64,000 nucleotides of DNA from Xanthomonas campestris pv. phormiicola. GTDB lineage: Bacteria; Pseudomonadota; Gammaproteobacteria; Xanthomonadales; Xanthomonadaceae. The stretch lies in NCBI GenBank assembly GCA_025666215.1, contig CP102593.1, forward strand, positions 1,005,001 through 1,069,000, in the 5' to 3' direction. Below, one piece after another: positions 1 to 7,849 of the stretch. Under the pieces are notes generated by a model, which was not told where the DNA came from, searched no databases, and saw nothing but the letters and a program-made list of their open reading frames with translations. Made by a program: the position numbers and the translations under genes. Each line of letters begins with the position of its first letter. Positions within the stretch are counted from its first letter, which is position 1.

Positions 1-924
1 GCCCGGCGCGCACAGCGGCGAGATCGTGTCCGGGCCGTTGACCGCGGCGTCGATCGCGTACTGGCCCGGCACGTTCGCGCACAGGCGCAGCGCGCCGAGC
101 AGGTCCATCGCGTTGCGGAACTCGGTGACGCGCTCGGCGGCGCCGGACAACAGCGCCCAGCCCACCCGCCAGCCGCAGGCGCGGTGCACCTTGCTCAGGC
201 CGCCGAAACTGATGCACGGATGCTCGCCGGCCAGTGGCGCGACCGGCACGAAGGCGGCGTCGTCGTACAGCACCTGGTCGTAGATCTCGTCGACCATCAG
301 CAGCAGATTGTGCTTGGCCGCGATCGCCACGATCTTCTCCAGCAGCTCGCGCGAATAGCTGGCGCCGCTGGGATTGTTCGGGTTGATCAGCACGATGGCG
401 CGGGTGCGCGAGGACACCAGCGTCTCGATCTCCACCGGGTCGGGCTGGAAGCCGTTCTCCGGCGCGCAGCGGTAGTACACCGGGCGGCCGTCGTTGAGGA
501 TGGTGGCGGCCGACCACAGCGGGTAGTCGGGCGAGGGCACCAGCACTTCGTCGCCGGGATTGAGCAGGGCGCGCAGCGACAGATCGATCAGCTCGCTGAC
601 CCCGTTGCCGATGAAGATCCGGTCCGGATGCGCGTCCGGGTGCCGGCGCCGCGCATAGGCCGCGGCGATCGCCTCGCGCGCCTCCGGCAGGCCCTGCTGG
701 TGGGTGTAGGGATCGGTGCGGCCCATGTCGTCGGCGATCGCGCGCTGCAGGTGCTCCGGCGCGCGGAACCCGAACGCGCCGGGATTGCCGATGTTGAGCT
801 TGATCAGCTTGCGCCCCTGCGCCTCCAGCTCCCGGGCTCGCCGCGCCAGCTCGCCGCGGATCTCGTAGCGGACTTCGGACAGGCGTTCGCGGATCGCGAG
901 CGGCTTGGTCGGCAGGGTGGGCAT
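1..924 (-). CDS. alaA: Alanine aminotransferase AlaA (partial, C-terminus outside window)
   Basis: This is a PLP-dependent class I/II aminotransferase that interconverts pyruvate/glutamate and alanine/2-oxoglutarate in the cytoplasm. The 308 visible residues cover the N-terminus and most of the large domain. They include the AlaA-type opening RYEIRGELARRA, LKLNIGNPG-like text (KLNIGNPGAFGF), PSPDYPLWSAA, INPNNPSGA, VDEIYDQVLYD and the PLP lysine (about K245) in GGLSKVHRACGWR. The frame is open to the left edge, so about 100 residues are missing compared with the usual 405. The ATG at 924 is the first in-frame start; none lies upstream in this frame. It is divergent from rsgA with 90 bp between them. 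The AlaA/YfbQ subgroup fits better than histidinol-phosphate aminotransferase because of the IRG and GAFGF motifs. Confidence 0.88.
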   Translation of the reverse strand, partial: MPTLPTKPLAIRERLSEVRYEIRGELARRARELEAQGRKLIKLNIGNPGAFGFRAPEHLQRAIADDMGRTDPYTHQQGLPEAREAIAAAYARRRHPDAHPDRIFIGNGVSELIDLSLRALLNPGDEVLVPSPDYPLWSAATILNDGRPVYYRCAPENGFQPDPVEIETLVSSRTRAIVLINPNNPSGASYSRELLEKIVAIAAKHNLLLMVDEIYDQVLYDDAAFVPVAPLAGEHPCISFGGLSKVHRACGWRVGWALLSGAAERVTEFRNAMDLLGALRLCANVPGQYAIDAAVNGPDTISPLCAPG

Positions 925-1014
925 CGCATTGGCCGGTGTGGGCGTGGAACCGGCATGGTAGCGGAAATGTGACACGACGGCCGGGCCGGGGCCCGCACCG
1001 TCTAGAATCCATAC

Positions 1015-2130
1015 ATGACTTCCCCCCAGATCGACTTCGACGCGCTGCGCCCCATCGGCTGGCCCTGGCCCGGCATGCCGGAAGAACCGGCCTGGCTGGC
1101 GGCAATGGCCGCGCACCCGCTGGCGCGGCCGGCGCGGGTCAGCGAGCAGCACCGCACCGGCTACGTGGTGGCCGATGCGGTGGATGCCGGCTTCAAGGTC
1201 GAGTCGCTGCCGGAATGGCAGCGGCCGCGCTTCCCCAGCCACGAGCGCGCTGCGGTCGGCGACTGGGTGCTGCTGGAGGACGACAAGCGCATCGTCGCGC
1301 TGCTGCCGCGGCGCACCGCGATCAAGCGCGGCGCGGCCGGCGAGCACTATCACCAGCAGGTGATCGCAGCCAACATCGATACGGTGTTCATCGTCTGCGG
1401 CCTGGATGCGGACTTCAATCCGCGGCGCATCGAGCGCTACCTGCTGCTGGTCGGCGGCGGCGGCGCCGAGCCGGTGGTGATCCTGACCAAGGCCGATCTC
1501 ACCGAGTACGCCGACGACGCGCTGGCGGTGCTGGAGGAACTGGCCGCGCAGTCGATTCCGCTGCTGACGGTCAACGCCAAGGATGCCGACAGCGTGGCGG
1601 CGTTGCGGCCGTGGCTGGGGGCCGGGCGCACCGCGGTGCTGGTCGGCTCGTCCGGCGCCGGCAAGTCCACCCTCACCAACACCTTGCTCGGGGTGCAGAA
1701 GATGCGCACCGCGGCGGTGCGCGAGAACGATTCGCGCGGCCGCCACACCACCACCCACCGGGCGCTGCTGCCGCTGCCGTCCGGCGCCTGCCTGATCGAC
1801 ACGCCGGGCATGCGCGAGCTCAAGCCCACCGGCGAGGAAGACCTGGCCGAGGGCGGGTTCGCCGACATCGAGGCGCTGGCCGCGCAGTGCCGCTTCAACG
1901 ATTGCGCGCACCAGGCCGAGCCGGGCTGTGCGGTGCAGGCGGCGATCGAGCGCGGCGACATCGAGGAGGCGCGGCTGGCCAACTACATGAAGCTGCGCGA
2001 GGAAGTCGCCGGTGCCGCCAGCAAGCTGGCGCAGCGCCAGGCGCAGAACGCGGACGCCGCCAGATCGGGCCGGCCCGGCGCGGGCAAGCCGGGCGGCAAG
2101 CGGCCGACGCCGCGCAACCAGCGCCGCTGA
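1015..2130 (+). CDS. rsgA: Ribosome small-subunit-dependent GTPase RsgA
   Basis: RsgA is a circularly permuted GTPase that checks late 30S maturation and releases assembly factors. The 371-residue protein has an N-terminal OB-like domain, then the G domain in permuted order. G4 ILTKADLT comes before G1 GSSGAGKSTLTNTLL, followed by RGRHTTTHRAL (switch) and G3 DTPGMREL. The C-terminal zinc module is C-x5-C-x-H-x5-C (CRFNDCAHQAEPGCAV). All signature residues are present and the length is normal. The tail is basic (RPGAGKPGGKRPT), common in proteobacterial RsgA. The ATG at 1015 follows alaA's divergent start; the next gene begins 28 bp downstream and may be co-transcribed. Confidence 0.95.
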   Translation: MTSPQIDFDALRPIGWPWPGMPEEPAWLAAMAAHPLARPARVSEQHRTGYVVADAVDAGFKVESLPEWQRPRFPSHERAAVGDWVLLEDDKRIVALLPRRTAIKRGAAGEHYHQQVIAANIDTVFIVCGLDADFNPRRIERYLLLVGGGGAEPVVILTKADLTEYADDALAVLEELAAQSIPLLTVNAKDADSVAALRPWLGAGRTAVLVGSSGAGKSTLTNTLLGVQKMRTAAVRENDSRGRHTTTHRALLPLPSGACLIDTPGMRELKPTGEEDLAEGGFADIEALAAQCRFNDCAHQAEPGCAVQAAIERGDIEEARLANYMKLREEVAGAASKLAQRQAQNADAARSGRPGAGKPGGKRPTPRNQRR

Positions 2131-2158
2131 CCGGCCGCGTCCGCCCGCCACGCTCGCG

Positions 2159-3397
2159 ATGACCGCGCTGCCTGCCGAGATCCTGCACCACGCCGCGCTG
2201 GATGCGCGCCTGGTCAAGGCGGTGCGCGGCATCCGCCTGCTGGCGCTGGCCAGTTGGCCGGCGGCGGTGCAGGCGCCGTTCCTGGACAGCGTGGCGCGCG
2301 GCCAGCCGCAGCTGCCGCAGGTGCAGTACCCGCGGCTGGATTTCGCCGACACGCGCCGCGAGCTGGCGGCGATCGCGCAGGCGTCCGATCCATCGCATCC
2401 GCTGGGCGCGTATCTGCAGGCGTCGGCGCATAGCTGGGATCTGGCCGCGGCGTTGCTGGAGTCGTTGGGCACGCCGGCGGTCGGCACGTACTCGGCGCAG
2501 CTGTTCGGTGTGCCCGAGGATCCGATGCCCGGGCATGGCCCGACCACCCGCGATGCCGCCGGCCACTTCATCCATATCGCGCAGGAACTGGATCGCGAAC
2601 TGCTGTCGGCCGAAGAGCAGGTGCCGGTGTCGGCGACGGCGCTGCGCCTGCAACTGCAGCAGGACCTGGACGAGTTCTTCGGCGCGCGGGTGATCGCGGT
2701 CGAACTGGATCCGCAACTGCTGGCCAAGGCCGCGGCCGGCGCGCACCGCATCCGCCTGCGCTCCGGCGCCTCGTTCAGCGACTACGACCGCGCGCAGCTG
2801 TTCCACCACGAGGCGCTGGTGCATTCGCTGACCGCGCTCAACGGCCGCGAGCAGGCGCATCTGCCGAGTCTGGCCCTGTCGTCGCCGCGGGTCACCGCCA
2901 CGCAGGAGGGCCTGGCGACCTTCGCCGAGCAGATCACCGGCAGCATCGACATCGAGCGGATGAAGCGCATCAGCCTGCGCATCGAGGCGATCGCGCTGGC
3001 GCGCGGCGGTGCCGATTTCGTCGAGGTGTTCCGCTATTTCGATGCGGCCGGGCAATCGCCGGCGGAGAGTTTTTCCTCGGCGCAGCGCGTGTTCCGCGGC
3101 GTGCCGACCGGCGGCGGCACCGCCTTCACCAAGGACACGGTGTATCTGCGCGGGCTGGTGTCGGTGCACACCTTCTTCCGCCAGGCCTTGCAGCGCGACC
3201 GCCTGCCGCTGTGCCGCTGGCTATTCGCCGGCAAGATGGCGCTGGAGGATGTGGCCGCGTTCGCGCCCTTGTTCGAGAGCGGGGTGCTGGCGCCGCCGCG
3301 CTGGCTGCCGACCTGGGTCGCGCGTGCGAGCGGCCTGGCCGGGATGCTGGCGTTCTCGCTGTTCGCCAACCGCATCCGCATGGATCAGGTGGATTGA
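2159..3397 (+). CDS. QEGLA-motif metalloprotein (DUF1704 / MATCAP-like peptidase family)
   Basis: A 412-residue protein of the family annotated 'flavohemoglobin expression-modulating QEGLA motif protein'. The family shares its catalytic core with eukaryotic MATCAP tubulin-tyrosine carboxypeptidases. The sequence shows HEALVH at residues 217-222, an HExxxH zinc site, and TQEGLA at 248-253, where the Glu would be the third zinc ligand. An RGG-type region and a C-terminal hydrophobic segment follow. The ATG at 2159 is chosen; the frame is open further upstream but would overlap rsgA by about 120 bp. The bacterial substrate is unknown, so a peptidase activity is inferred from the motif, not shown. 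The IS30 element begins about 46 bp after its stop. Confidence 0.82.
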   Translation: MTALPAEILHHAALDARLVKAVRGIRLLALASWPAAVQAPFLDSVARGQPQLPQVQYPRLDFADTRRELAAIAQASDPSHPLGAYLQASAHSWDLAAALLESLGTPAVGTYSAQLFGVPEDPMPGHGPTTRDAAGHFIHIAQELDRELLSAEEQVPVSATALRLQLQQDLDEFFGARVIAVELDPQLLAKAAAGAHRIRLRSGASFSDYDRAQLFHHEALVHSLTALNGREQAHLPSLALSSPRVTATQEGLATFAEQITGSIDIERMKRISLRIEAIALARGGADFVEVFRYFDAAGQSPAESFSSAQRVFRGVPTGGGTAFTKDTVYLRGLVSVHTFFRQALQRDRLPLCRWLFAGKMALEDVAAFAPLFESGVLAPPRWLPTWVARASGLAGMLAFSLFANRIRMDQVD

Positions 3398-3443
3398 GTC
3401 CTAGACCTGCCTCAAACTTTGGCTTACCAACAAGGACGGGCGG

Positions 3444-4564
3444 TTTCAAGTTCCAAATGCAACACATGCCTTACTGAGGATGCACCGCGTGAGAATCACC
3501 ACTCAATGCCAGCGCGTACGCCTGAAGCGGTGTCCTCCAGTCCAGCGTTTTGCGCGGACGCGTGTTGAGGCGGTCGGCGATGGCATCAAGTTGATCTTGC
3601 GAGTAGATCGACAGATCTGTTCCTTTGGGCAGGTACTGACGCAGCAAGCCGTTGGTGTTCTCGCAGGTGCCCCGTTGCCACGGGCTGTGCGGATCGCAGA
3701 AGTACACGTGCACGCCCGTGTTCGCGCTGAGCTCGACGTGCCGGGCCATTTCCTTGCCCCGATCGTAGGTCAGACTTCGACGCATCGGTTCGGCAATCGC
3801 ATTGAGTTTGGCCGTAAATCCCAGCAGCGCCGAGGTGGCCGTCGCATCGTCCATCTTGGCCAGCACGACCAGGCGCGTAGTGCGTTCGACCAACACGCCA
3901 ACCGAAGACTGGTTGCGTGCGCCCTTGATGAAGTCGCCTTCCCAGTGTCCGGGCAAGACCCTGTCTTCGATTTCGGGCGGGCGAACGTGGATGCTGACGA
4001 TGTCCTGCAGCATCCCGCGTCGGTCCGTTCCGCGCGTGCGTGGCTTGCGAGCGCCGTGTCCTTGGCGCAGCAAGCTCACCAACTCCTTGCGCAGCGCCCC
4101 GCGTGGAACGGCATAGATCGCCGTGTAGATCGTCTCATGAGAGGCATGCAAGGCAGGCTCTCCGGGGTGTTGGCGCTTGAGTGTGACGGCAACTTGCATA
4201 GGCGACCAGCCTTGTTCAAGCAGCAAACGCACCCGTCCCCACAGCGCCCCTCCCAACGCCAGCTTGCGCGCACGCCGCCCCTGCCTGCGCACGCGCCGGC
4301 TACGCACGCCGGCCCGATGCGCGTCGTATCCGCCCGCGATCCGGGGACGCCCCATCGCCCCTTGGTCGCAAGCTGCCATGTAGCCATTACGTCGCAACTC
4401 CCGCGTGATCGTGCTGGGCGCGCGTCCCAGTGCACGCGCGATGGCGCGGGCGCTAGCATGTTCAAGCTTCATTGCCATCAGCACACCCCGTTCTTCGGCA
4501 TTCAATTGCAAATAGCACTGCTGCATCGGGCGATTCCAAGGAGTGTTGCGCTTCACTATGGACT
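3444..4564. mobile_element. IS30-family insertion sequence
   Basis: The element is about 1.1 kb with a single transposase gene. The boundaries are estimated from an imperfect terminal inverted repeat: the left end from 3444 (TTTCAAGTTCCAAATGCAAC) and the right end 4543-4564, read in reverse complement, match at about 13 of 22 positions and share GCAACAC at the inner edge. No target duplication is assigned because the ends are approximate. The left flank is the tail of a core gene. The right flank is the interior of a LanKC coding region with no matching 5' part to the left, so the insertion was probably accompanied or followed by deletion of the adjacent sequence. Confidence 0.7.
3471..4526 (-). 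CDS. IS30-family DDE transposase
   Basis: This transposase catalyses cut-and-paste or circle-mediated transposition of the IS30 element. The N-terminal helix-turn-helix reads LNAEERG...ARAIARALGRAPSTITRELRRNG. The RNase-H-like catalytic core has D198 (GHWEGDFIKG), D255 (LTYDRGKEMA) and E290 (WQRGTCENTNGLLRQY); the last block, with the following PKGTDLS, is diagnostic for IS30. A length of 351 residues suits the family. The start at ATG 4526 lies inside the inferred right inverted repeat. The frame extends to an ATG at 4580, but that would start outside the element. The reading frame is intact, so the copy may still be active. Confidence 0.9.
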   Translation of the reverse strand: MQQCYLQLNAEERGVLMAMKLEHASARAIARALGRAPSTITRELRRNGYMAACDQGAMGRPRIAGGYDAHRAGVRSRRVRRQGRRARKLALGGALWGRVRLLLEQGWSPMQVAVTLKRQHPGEPALHASHETIYTAIYAVPRGALRKELVSLLRQGHGARKPRTRGTDRRGMLQDIVSIHVRPPEIEDRVLPGHWEGDFIKGARNQSSVGVLVERTTRLVVLAKMDDATATSALLGFTAKLNAIAEPMRRSLTYDRGKEMARHVELSANTGVHVYFCDPHSPWQRGTCENTNGLLRQYLPKGTDLSIYSQDQLDAIADRLNTRPRKTLDWRTPLQAYALALSGDSHAVHPQ

Positions 4565-5283
4565 CCGCCACGCCAAACACTCGGAAGAGGCGGAAAAAGT
4601 AGGTAAAGCGTTGCTGGCGACAGGCGTTGCTCAGGAGCCGGGGGATCGCCTGGAGCCTGGATGCCCATGCTCATACTGGACTTGGCCTTCACGCTGGAGC
4701 CTCGGGTATCGCCTTGTTCTTGCTTTACTTAGGCGTAGTCACGGGGAGAAACGTTTACATTAGCCTCGCAATGCAGGGGTTGGATTACGATATCTCCCAT
4801 GGGCGCGCCGTCAATGGCGCTGTAGGATTTCCGAGTGACACCGTGCCGGAAAATCGTATTCTGCATCCCTATCTCAGCGCAGGCACCGCCGGCGTGGCAT
4901 CCGTTGCGGTGCGCATGTACGCCATTACCCGGCAGGAAAAATACAAGATTTTTGTCGATCAGGTTAAGGCGTCGGTTGCCCAGAAGTACACGATGAGCGG
5001 TGATCTGTTTCTTGGGCTTTCCGGGATCGGGCATTATCTTCTGGATGCCGCGCAATTCCTGGAGGACGATAGCTACCGGCGCTTGGCATGGCGGGTTGCC
5101 AGCGGTTTGGATCTTTTCAAGATAGAAAAGGATTATGGGGTATGTTTTCCTGGCGGGAACTCGCCGAAGATAAGTTGCTCGCTGGCGAGTGGAGGTGCGG
5201 GCATCATTTCTTATCTGGATTGCCTGGCTTGTGAAAAGAAGAATGAAGTGCTTATGCTGGATGAAATGCTGACGGCAAACTAG
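4565..5283 (+). pseudogene. Class III lanthionine synthetase (LanKC) C-terminal relic
   Basis: This is the remains of the LanC-like cyclase domain of a LanKC enzyme, which phosphorylates, eliminates and cyclises lanthipeptides. Visible LanC-type repeats include GLHAGASGIALFLLYLG, PYLSAGTAGVASVAVRMYA and LFLGLSGIGHYLLDAA. The FPGG..PKISCSLASGGAGI block and the typical LanKC end (LMLDEML then stop) follow, so the 3' end is authentic. The 5' part is broken. The upstream helix reads in another frame (AEKVGKALLATGVAQEPGDRL, about 4582-4650), the later frame has a TAG at 4600-4602, and the kinase and lyase domains are absent because the IS30 end abuts at about 4564. No precursor peptide was found beside it. 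The gene is judged non-functional. Confidence 0.75.
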
Positions 5284-5293
5284 GGGTGTGTCC

Positions 5294-6070
5294 ATGGTAT
5301 ACAGGAAAAGTGGAGGTCGGGGCGTGGCGGATGTCGTTGCCCAGCTGCGCACGCAGAATCGGATTCTGAAGGCGTTCTTGGCTGTGGCGCTGGCGCTGCC
5401 TTTCATGTTCATGATGATGGGCGCGCGTAGTCCGGTTCGCAGGGAGGTCTTCTCCGAAATCGATGTCAATCGCATCAATATCGTCAACGACGATGGATCG
5501 AAATCCATGGTCTTGGCGGCACGCGGATTTCTGCCGGATCCTGTGACGGACGGAGAGGTCGGGAAAAGCGATCGCGGCAAGATGCCCGGGATGTTGTTCT
5601 ACAATGGCGTAGGCGATGAGGTCGGCGGGCTGATCTATGACGGCTATATCGATAAGGACGGCAAGCCAAATGGCGGCGTGCATCTCTCCATGGATCGGTA
5701 TGGCGGAGATCAGCAGATGGCCCTGCATCATTACGAGGAGGGTGGGTTCATGGAGACGGGTCTTTCCGTATTTGATCGCGGTCTCTATGGGCAATACAAG
5801 GGGTTGTATGAGAAATACTTGGCCGCCCCGAAAGGTGTGGAGAAGGATGCACTGTTGAAGCAATGGAAGGAGGCAGGCGGTCAGCAGACCCAGAGGCTCT
5901 TTGTTGGGCGCACGCGCGGAAAGTCGTCCGCCGTCATCCTTGCGGACGAGGCGGGAAGGCCCAGGATCATCATGTCCGTCGCGCCTGGCGGCAAGGCATC
6001 GTTGGACTTCATCGATGACAAGGGCGATGTCATCCAGAGTTTCCCGGGGAACTCTGCCGCGAGTAGGTAG
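5294..6070 (+). CDS. Membrane-anchored protein of unknown function
   Basis: The 258-residue protein has a short cytoplasmic N-terminus and one transmembrane helix at about residues 26-44 (LKAFLAVALALPFMFMMMGA). A soluble, presumably periplasmic part follows. That part carries motifs I recognise only from uncharacterised proteins: INIVNDDGSKSMVLAARG, MPGMLFYNGVGDEVGGLIYDG, GGVHLSMDRYGGDQQMALH, and near the C-terminus SAVILADEAGRPRIIMSVAP, which look like repeats of a small beta-structured unit. The start is ATG 5294; GTG 5288 is an alternative. The gene begins 10 bp after the LanKC relic and ends 21 bp before the HlyD relic, and shares their lower GC. A role in the lost peptide system is possible but not demonstrated. 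Confidence 0.6.
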   Translation: MVYRKSGGRGVADVVAQLRTQNRILKAFLAVALALPFMFMMMGARSPVRREVFSEIDVNRINIVNDDGSKSMVLAARGFLPDPVTDGEVGKSDRGKMPGMLFYNGVGDEVGGLIYDGYIDKDGKPNGGVHLSMDRYGGDQQMALHHYEEGGFMETGLSVFDRGLYGQYKGLYEKYLAAPKGVEKDALLKQWKEAGGQQTQRLFVGRTRGKSSAVILADEAGRPRIIMSVAPGGKASLDFIDDKGDVIQSFPGNSAASR

Positions 6071-6091
6071 TTGATAGGGAAGAGACAGATC

Positions 6092-6785
6092 ATGGATCAA
6101 GATGCGCCTGGTAGCGCGGAGAAGAGTTCCAGCGGGATGTTTCGCCATCAGGCGCTCGCCGCATCGTGCTTCTGCTTGGAGATCGGCTCGCCGGAGGGAT
6201 GGCGTTGGCAGGCGTGCTGATCGTCGCGCTGATTCTGCTGTTTCTTGCCACGTTCAGCACGTCACGGAAGGTGCAGTGGCAGGGCGTGGTTGTCCCTGCA
6301 GGCGGAACCGTGTCGGTCATAGCACCCACCGCAGGGAGCGTCTCCAGGGTCTTGGTGAATGCGAGCAAGTGCAAGCCGGGCAAGCCATGTTCATGTTGTC
6401 GGAGTCGCTCGGCAATGCGCGCCTTGAAGGCGGCGATGGTGCGATTCCCGAACTCCTCGATGAACGCCGTCAGAGTCTGAAAAGAGAGACGACAGAGCGC
6501 CAACGGAAAGCTGAGCTGCTGAAGACTTCGATGTTGGAGGGGCTTGGCGATTACGACGAAGAGATTCGCGCGGCTTCCCAGCAGGAGCAGTTGCAGGTGC
6601 AGATCATCGCGCTGGCCGAGCAGACTTCGAGGACCTATTCGGATCTGGAAAGTTCCAGGTATGTGTCAGGCATTGCCGTTCGCGAAAGGCATCTGGATCT
6701 TCTGGACGGTACCTTGGTCACCGGCCAGAACCCGGCTTCGTCGGAAGAGGCGGCCAGGGCCCTGTTGGGGTTGCTGGCGAAGTGA
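6092..6785 (+). pseudogene. Truncated, frameshifted HlyD/CvaA-like secretion adaptor
   Basis: This is a membrane-fusion protein of bacteriocin ABC exporters, now broken. Frame a gives MDQDAPGSAEKSSSG then MFRHQALAA, the usual CvaA-type opening. Frame b (from about 6166) gives LLGDRLAGGMALAGVLIVAL plus the TM helix, then TSRKVQWQGVVVPAGGTVSV and TAGSVSRVLVN of the lipoyl-like domain. Near 6358 the frame shifts again to ECEQVQAGQAMFMLSES, followed by the coiled-coil arm down to ERHLDLLDGTLVTG. The protein then stops at about 230 residues instead of about 420, losing the second lipoyl half and beta-barrel. Two frameshifts and the missing C-terminus argue for a pseudogene. It resembles the intact adaptor at 25539-26801 in layout but not closely in sequence. 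Confidence 0.72.
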
Positions 6786-6886
6786 GCGGAGCGCGGCCGG
6801 CGCGGTGTCGTCGAAGCCGACCCGTGAGCGGTGGTCGGCGGCAGTCGATGGTCCGTCGCGGCGTGAGTGCGGATCGCACGCAGTGT

Positions 6887-6910
6887 CGGACGCGGCGAAC
6901 ACCGCGTCCG
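6887..6910 (-). terminator. Hairpin downstream of phaB
   Basis: A perfect 9-bp stem (CGGACGCGG / CCGCGTCCG) with a 6-nt loop lies 87 bp beyond the phaB stop in the 211-bp gap before the HlyD relic. There is no clear U-tract, so factor-independent termination is only likely for the minus-strand transcript. It could equally be a degenerate bidirectional element. Nothing else recognisable lies between 6786 and 6996. Confidence 0.35.
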
Positions 6911-6996
6911 GCCGATCACGGCACTGCCCGCGCGCCAGTGTCGCGACGCAGGCATGGCGCCGATCCGGCCTGCGCGCAGCGGCGCCGTGTTCGCCG

Positions 6997-7737
6997 CTAT
7001 CCCATATGCAAGCCGCCATTGACCGCATAGTCGGCGCCGGTGACGTAGGCGGCTTCGTCGGAGGTCAGCCAGCCGCACAGCGCGGCCACTTCCTCGGGTT
7101 TGCCGAGCCGGCGCAGCGGCACCGAGGTCGCCAGGCGGTCGAGCACGTCCGGCGGAAAACTGCTGATCGAGGCGCTGGCGATATAGCCGGGCGACACCGT
7201 GTTGACGGTGACCCCGCGCGAGGCCACTTCCTGCGCCAGCGCGCGGCTGAAACCCTGCATCGCCGCCTTGGCGGTGGCGTAGTTGATCTGCCCGATCTGG
7301 CCCTTCTGCGCGCTGACCGCGCCGATGTTGACGATGCGTCCCCAGCCGCGCGTGGTCATGCCGTCCACCACCTGCTTGGTGATGTTGAACAGCGCGTTGA
7401 GGTTGCTGGCGATCACCGCCTGCCAGTCCTCGCGGCTCATCTGCCGGAACAAGGTGTCGCGGCTGCCGCCGGCATTGTTGACCAGCACGTCGATCTCGCC
7501 GACCTCGGCCCTGACCTTGGCGAACGCGGCGACGGTGGAGTCCCAGTCGGTGGCATTGCCTTCGGAGGCGACGAAGTCGAAGCCCAGTTCGCGCTGCTCG
7601 CGCAGCCACGCCGACTTGCGCGGCGAATTGGGGCCGCAGCCGGCAACCACGGTATGTCCGTTGCGGGCCAGCTTCTGGCAGATCGCGGTACCGATGCTGC
7701 CCATGCCGCTGGTGACGTAGGCGATGCGTAGGGTCAT
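6997..7737 (-). CDS. phaB: Acetoacetyl-CoA reductase-like SDR (PhaB)
   Basis: A 246-residue short-chain dehydrogenase with the PhaB end ADYAVNGGLHMG and body KGQIGQINYATAKAAMQGFS. PhaB reduces acetoacetyl-CoA to (R)-3-hydroxybutyryl-CoA with NADPH for polyhydroxyalkanoate synthesis. The nucleotide loop is TSGMGSIG instead of the common TGGMGGIG. The active site shows N112, Y153 and K157, but the position normally Ser in NIGS/NISS is Ala140 (NIGAVSAQKG). That substitution would weaken the classic Ser-Tyr-Lys triad unless a nearby Ser compensates. The ATG at 7737 follows an AAGGAG ribosome site at 7-nt spacing. No phaC/phaA neighbour is seen. A FabG-like role cannot be excluded. Confidence 0.8.
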   Translation of the reverse strand: MTLRIAYVTSGMGSIGTAICQKLARNGHTVVAGCGPNSPRKSAWLREQRELGFDFVASEGNATDWDSTVAAFAKVRAEVGEIDVLVNNAGGSRDTLFRQMSREDWQAVIASNLNALFNITKQVVDGMTTRGWGRIVNIGAVSAQKGQIGQINYATAKAAMQGFSRALAQEVASRGVTVNTVSPGYIASASISSFPPDVLDRLATSVPLRRLGKPEEVAALCGWLTSDEAAYVTGADYAVNGGLHMG

Positions 7738-7755
7738 GGAGGAACTCCTTCGGAG

Positions 7756-7841
7756 TTGGGATTCGGGAGTGGGGATTCGGGATTGGATGGGCGCGCGGGC
7801 GGTGGCTTCTACGAATCCCCAATGCCCAATCCCGAATCCCG
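7756..7841. repeat. Inverted pair of GGGATTC/GGGATTG heptad arrays
   Basis: The left arm (7756-7786) carries G-rich heptads of the GGGATTC/GGGAGTG/GGGATTG type. The right arm (7812-7841) carries the complementary CCCAAT/CCCGAAT units. The arms are separated by 25 bp, so transcripts from either strand can fold into a long hairpin. The element lies upstream of phaB and downstream of the citrate transporter. The same architecture recurs at 9211-9315, 10638-10760 and 54752-54932. Confidence 0.75.
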
Positions 7842-7849
7842 GGCGGCGC

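Noticed and set aside
4562..4763. Continuation of the plus-strand frame antisense to the transposase into the LanKC region as one fused gene
   Set aside because: The part over the IS is a shadow of the transposase; only the roughly 70 bp after the IS end reads as LanKC, and it then shifts frame.
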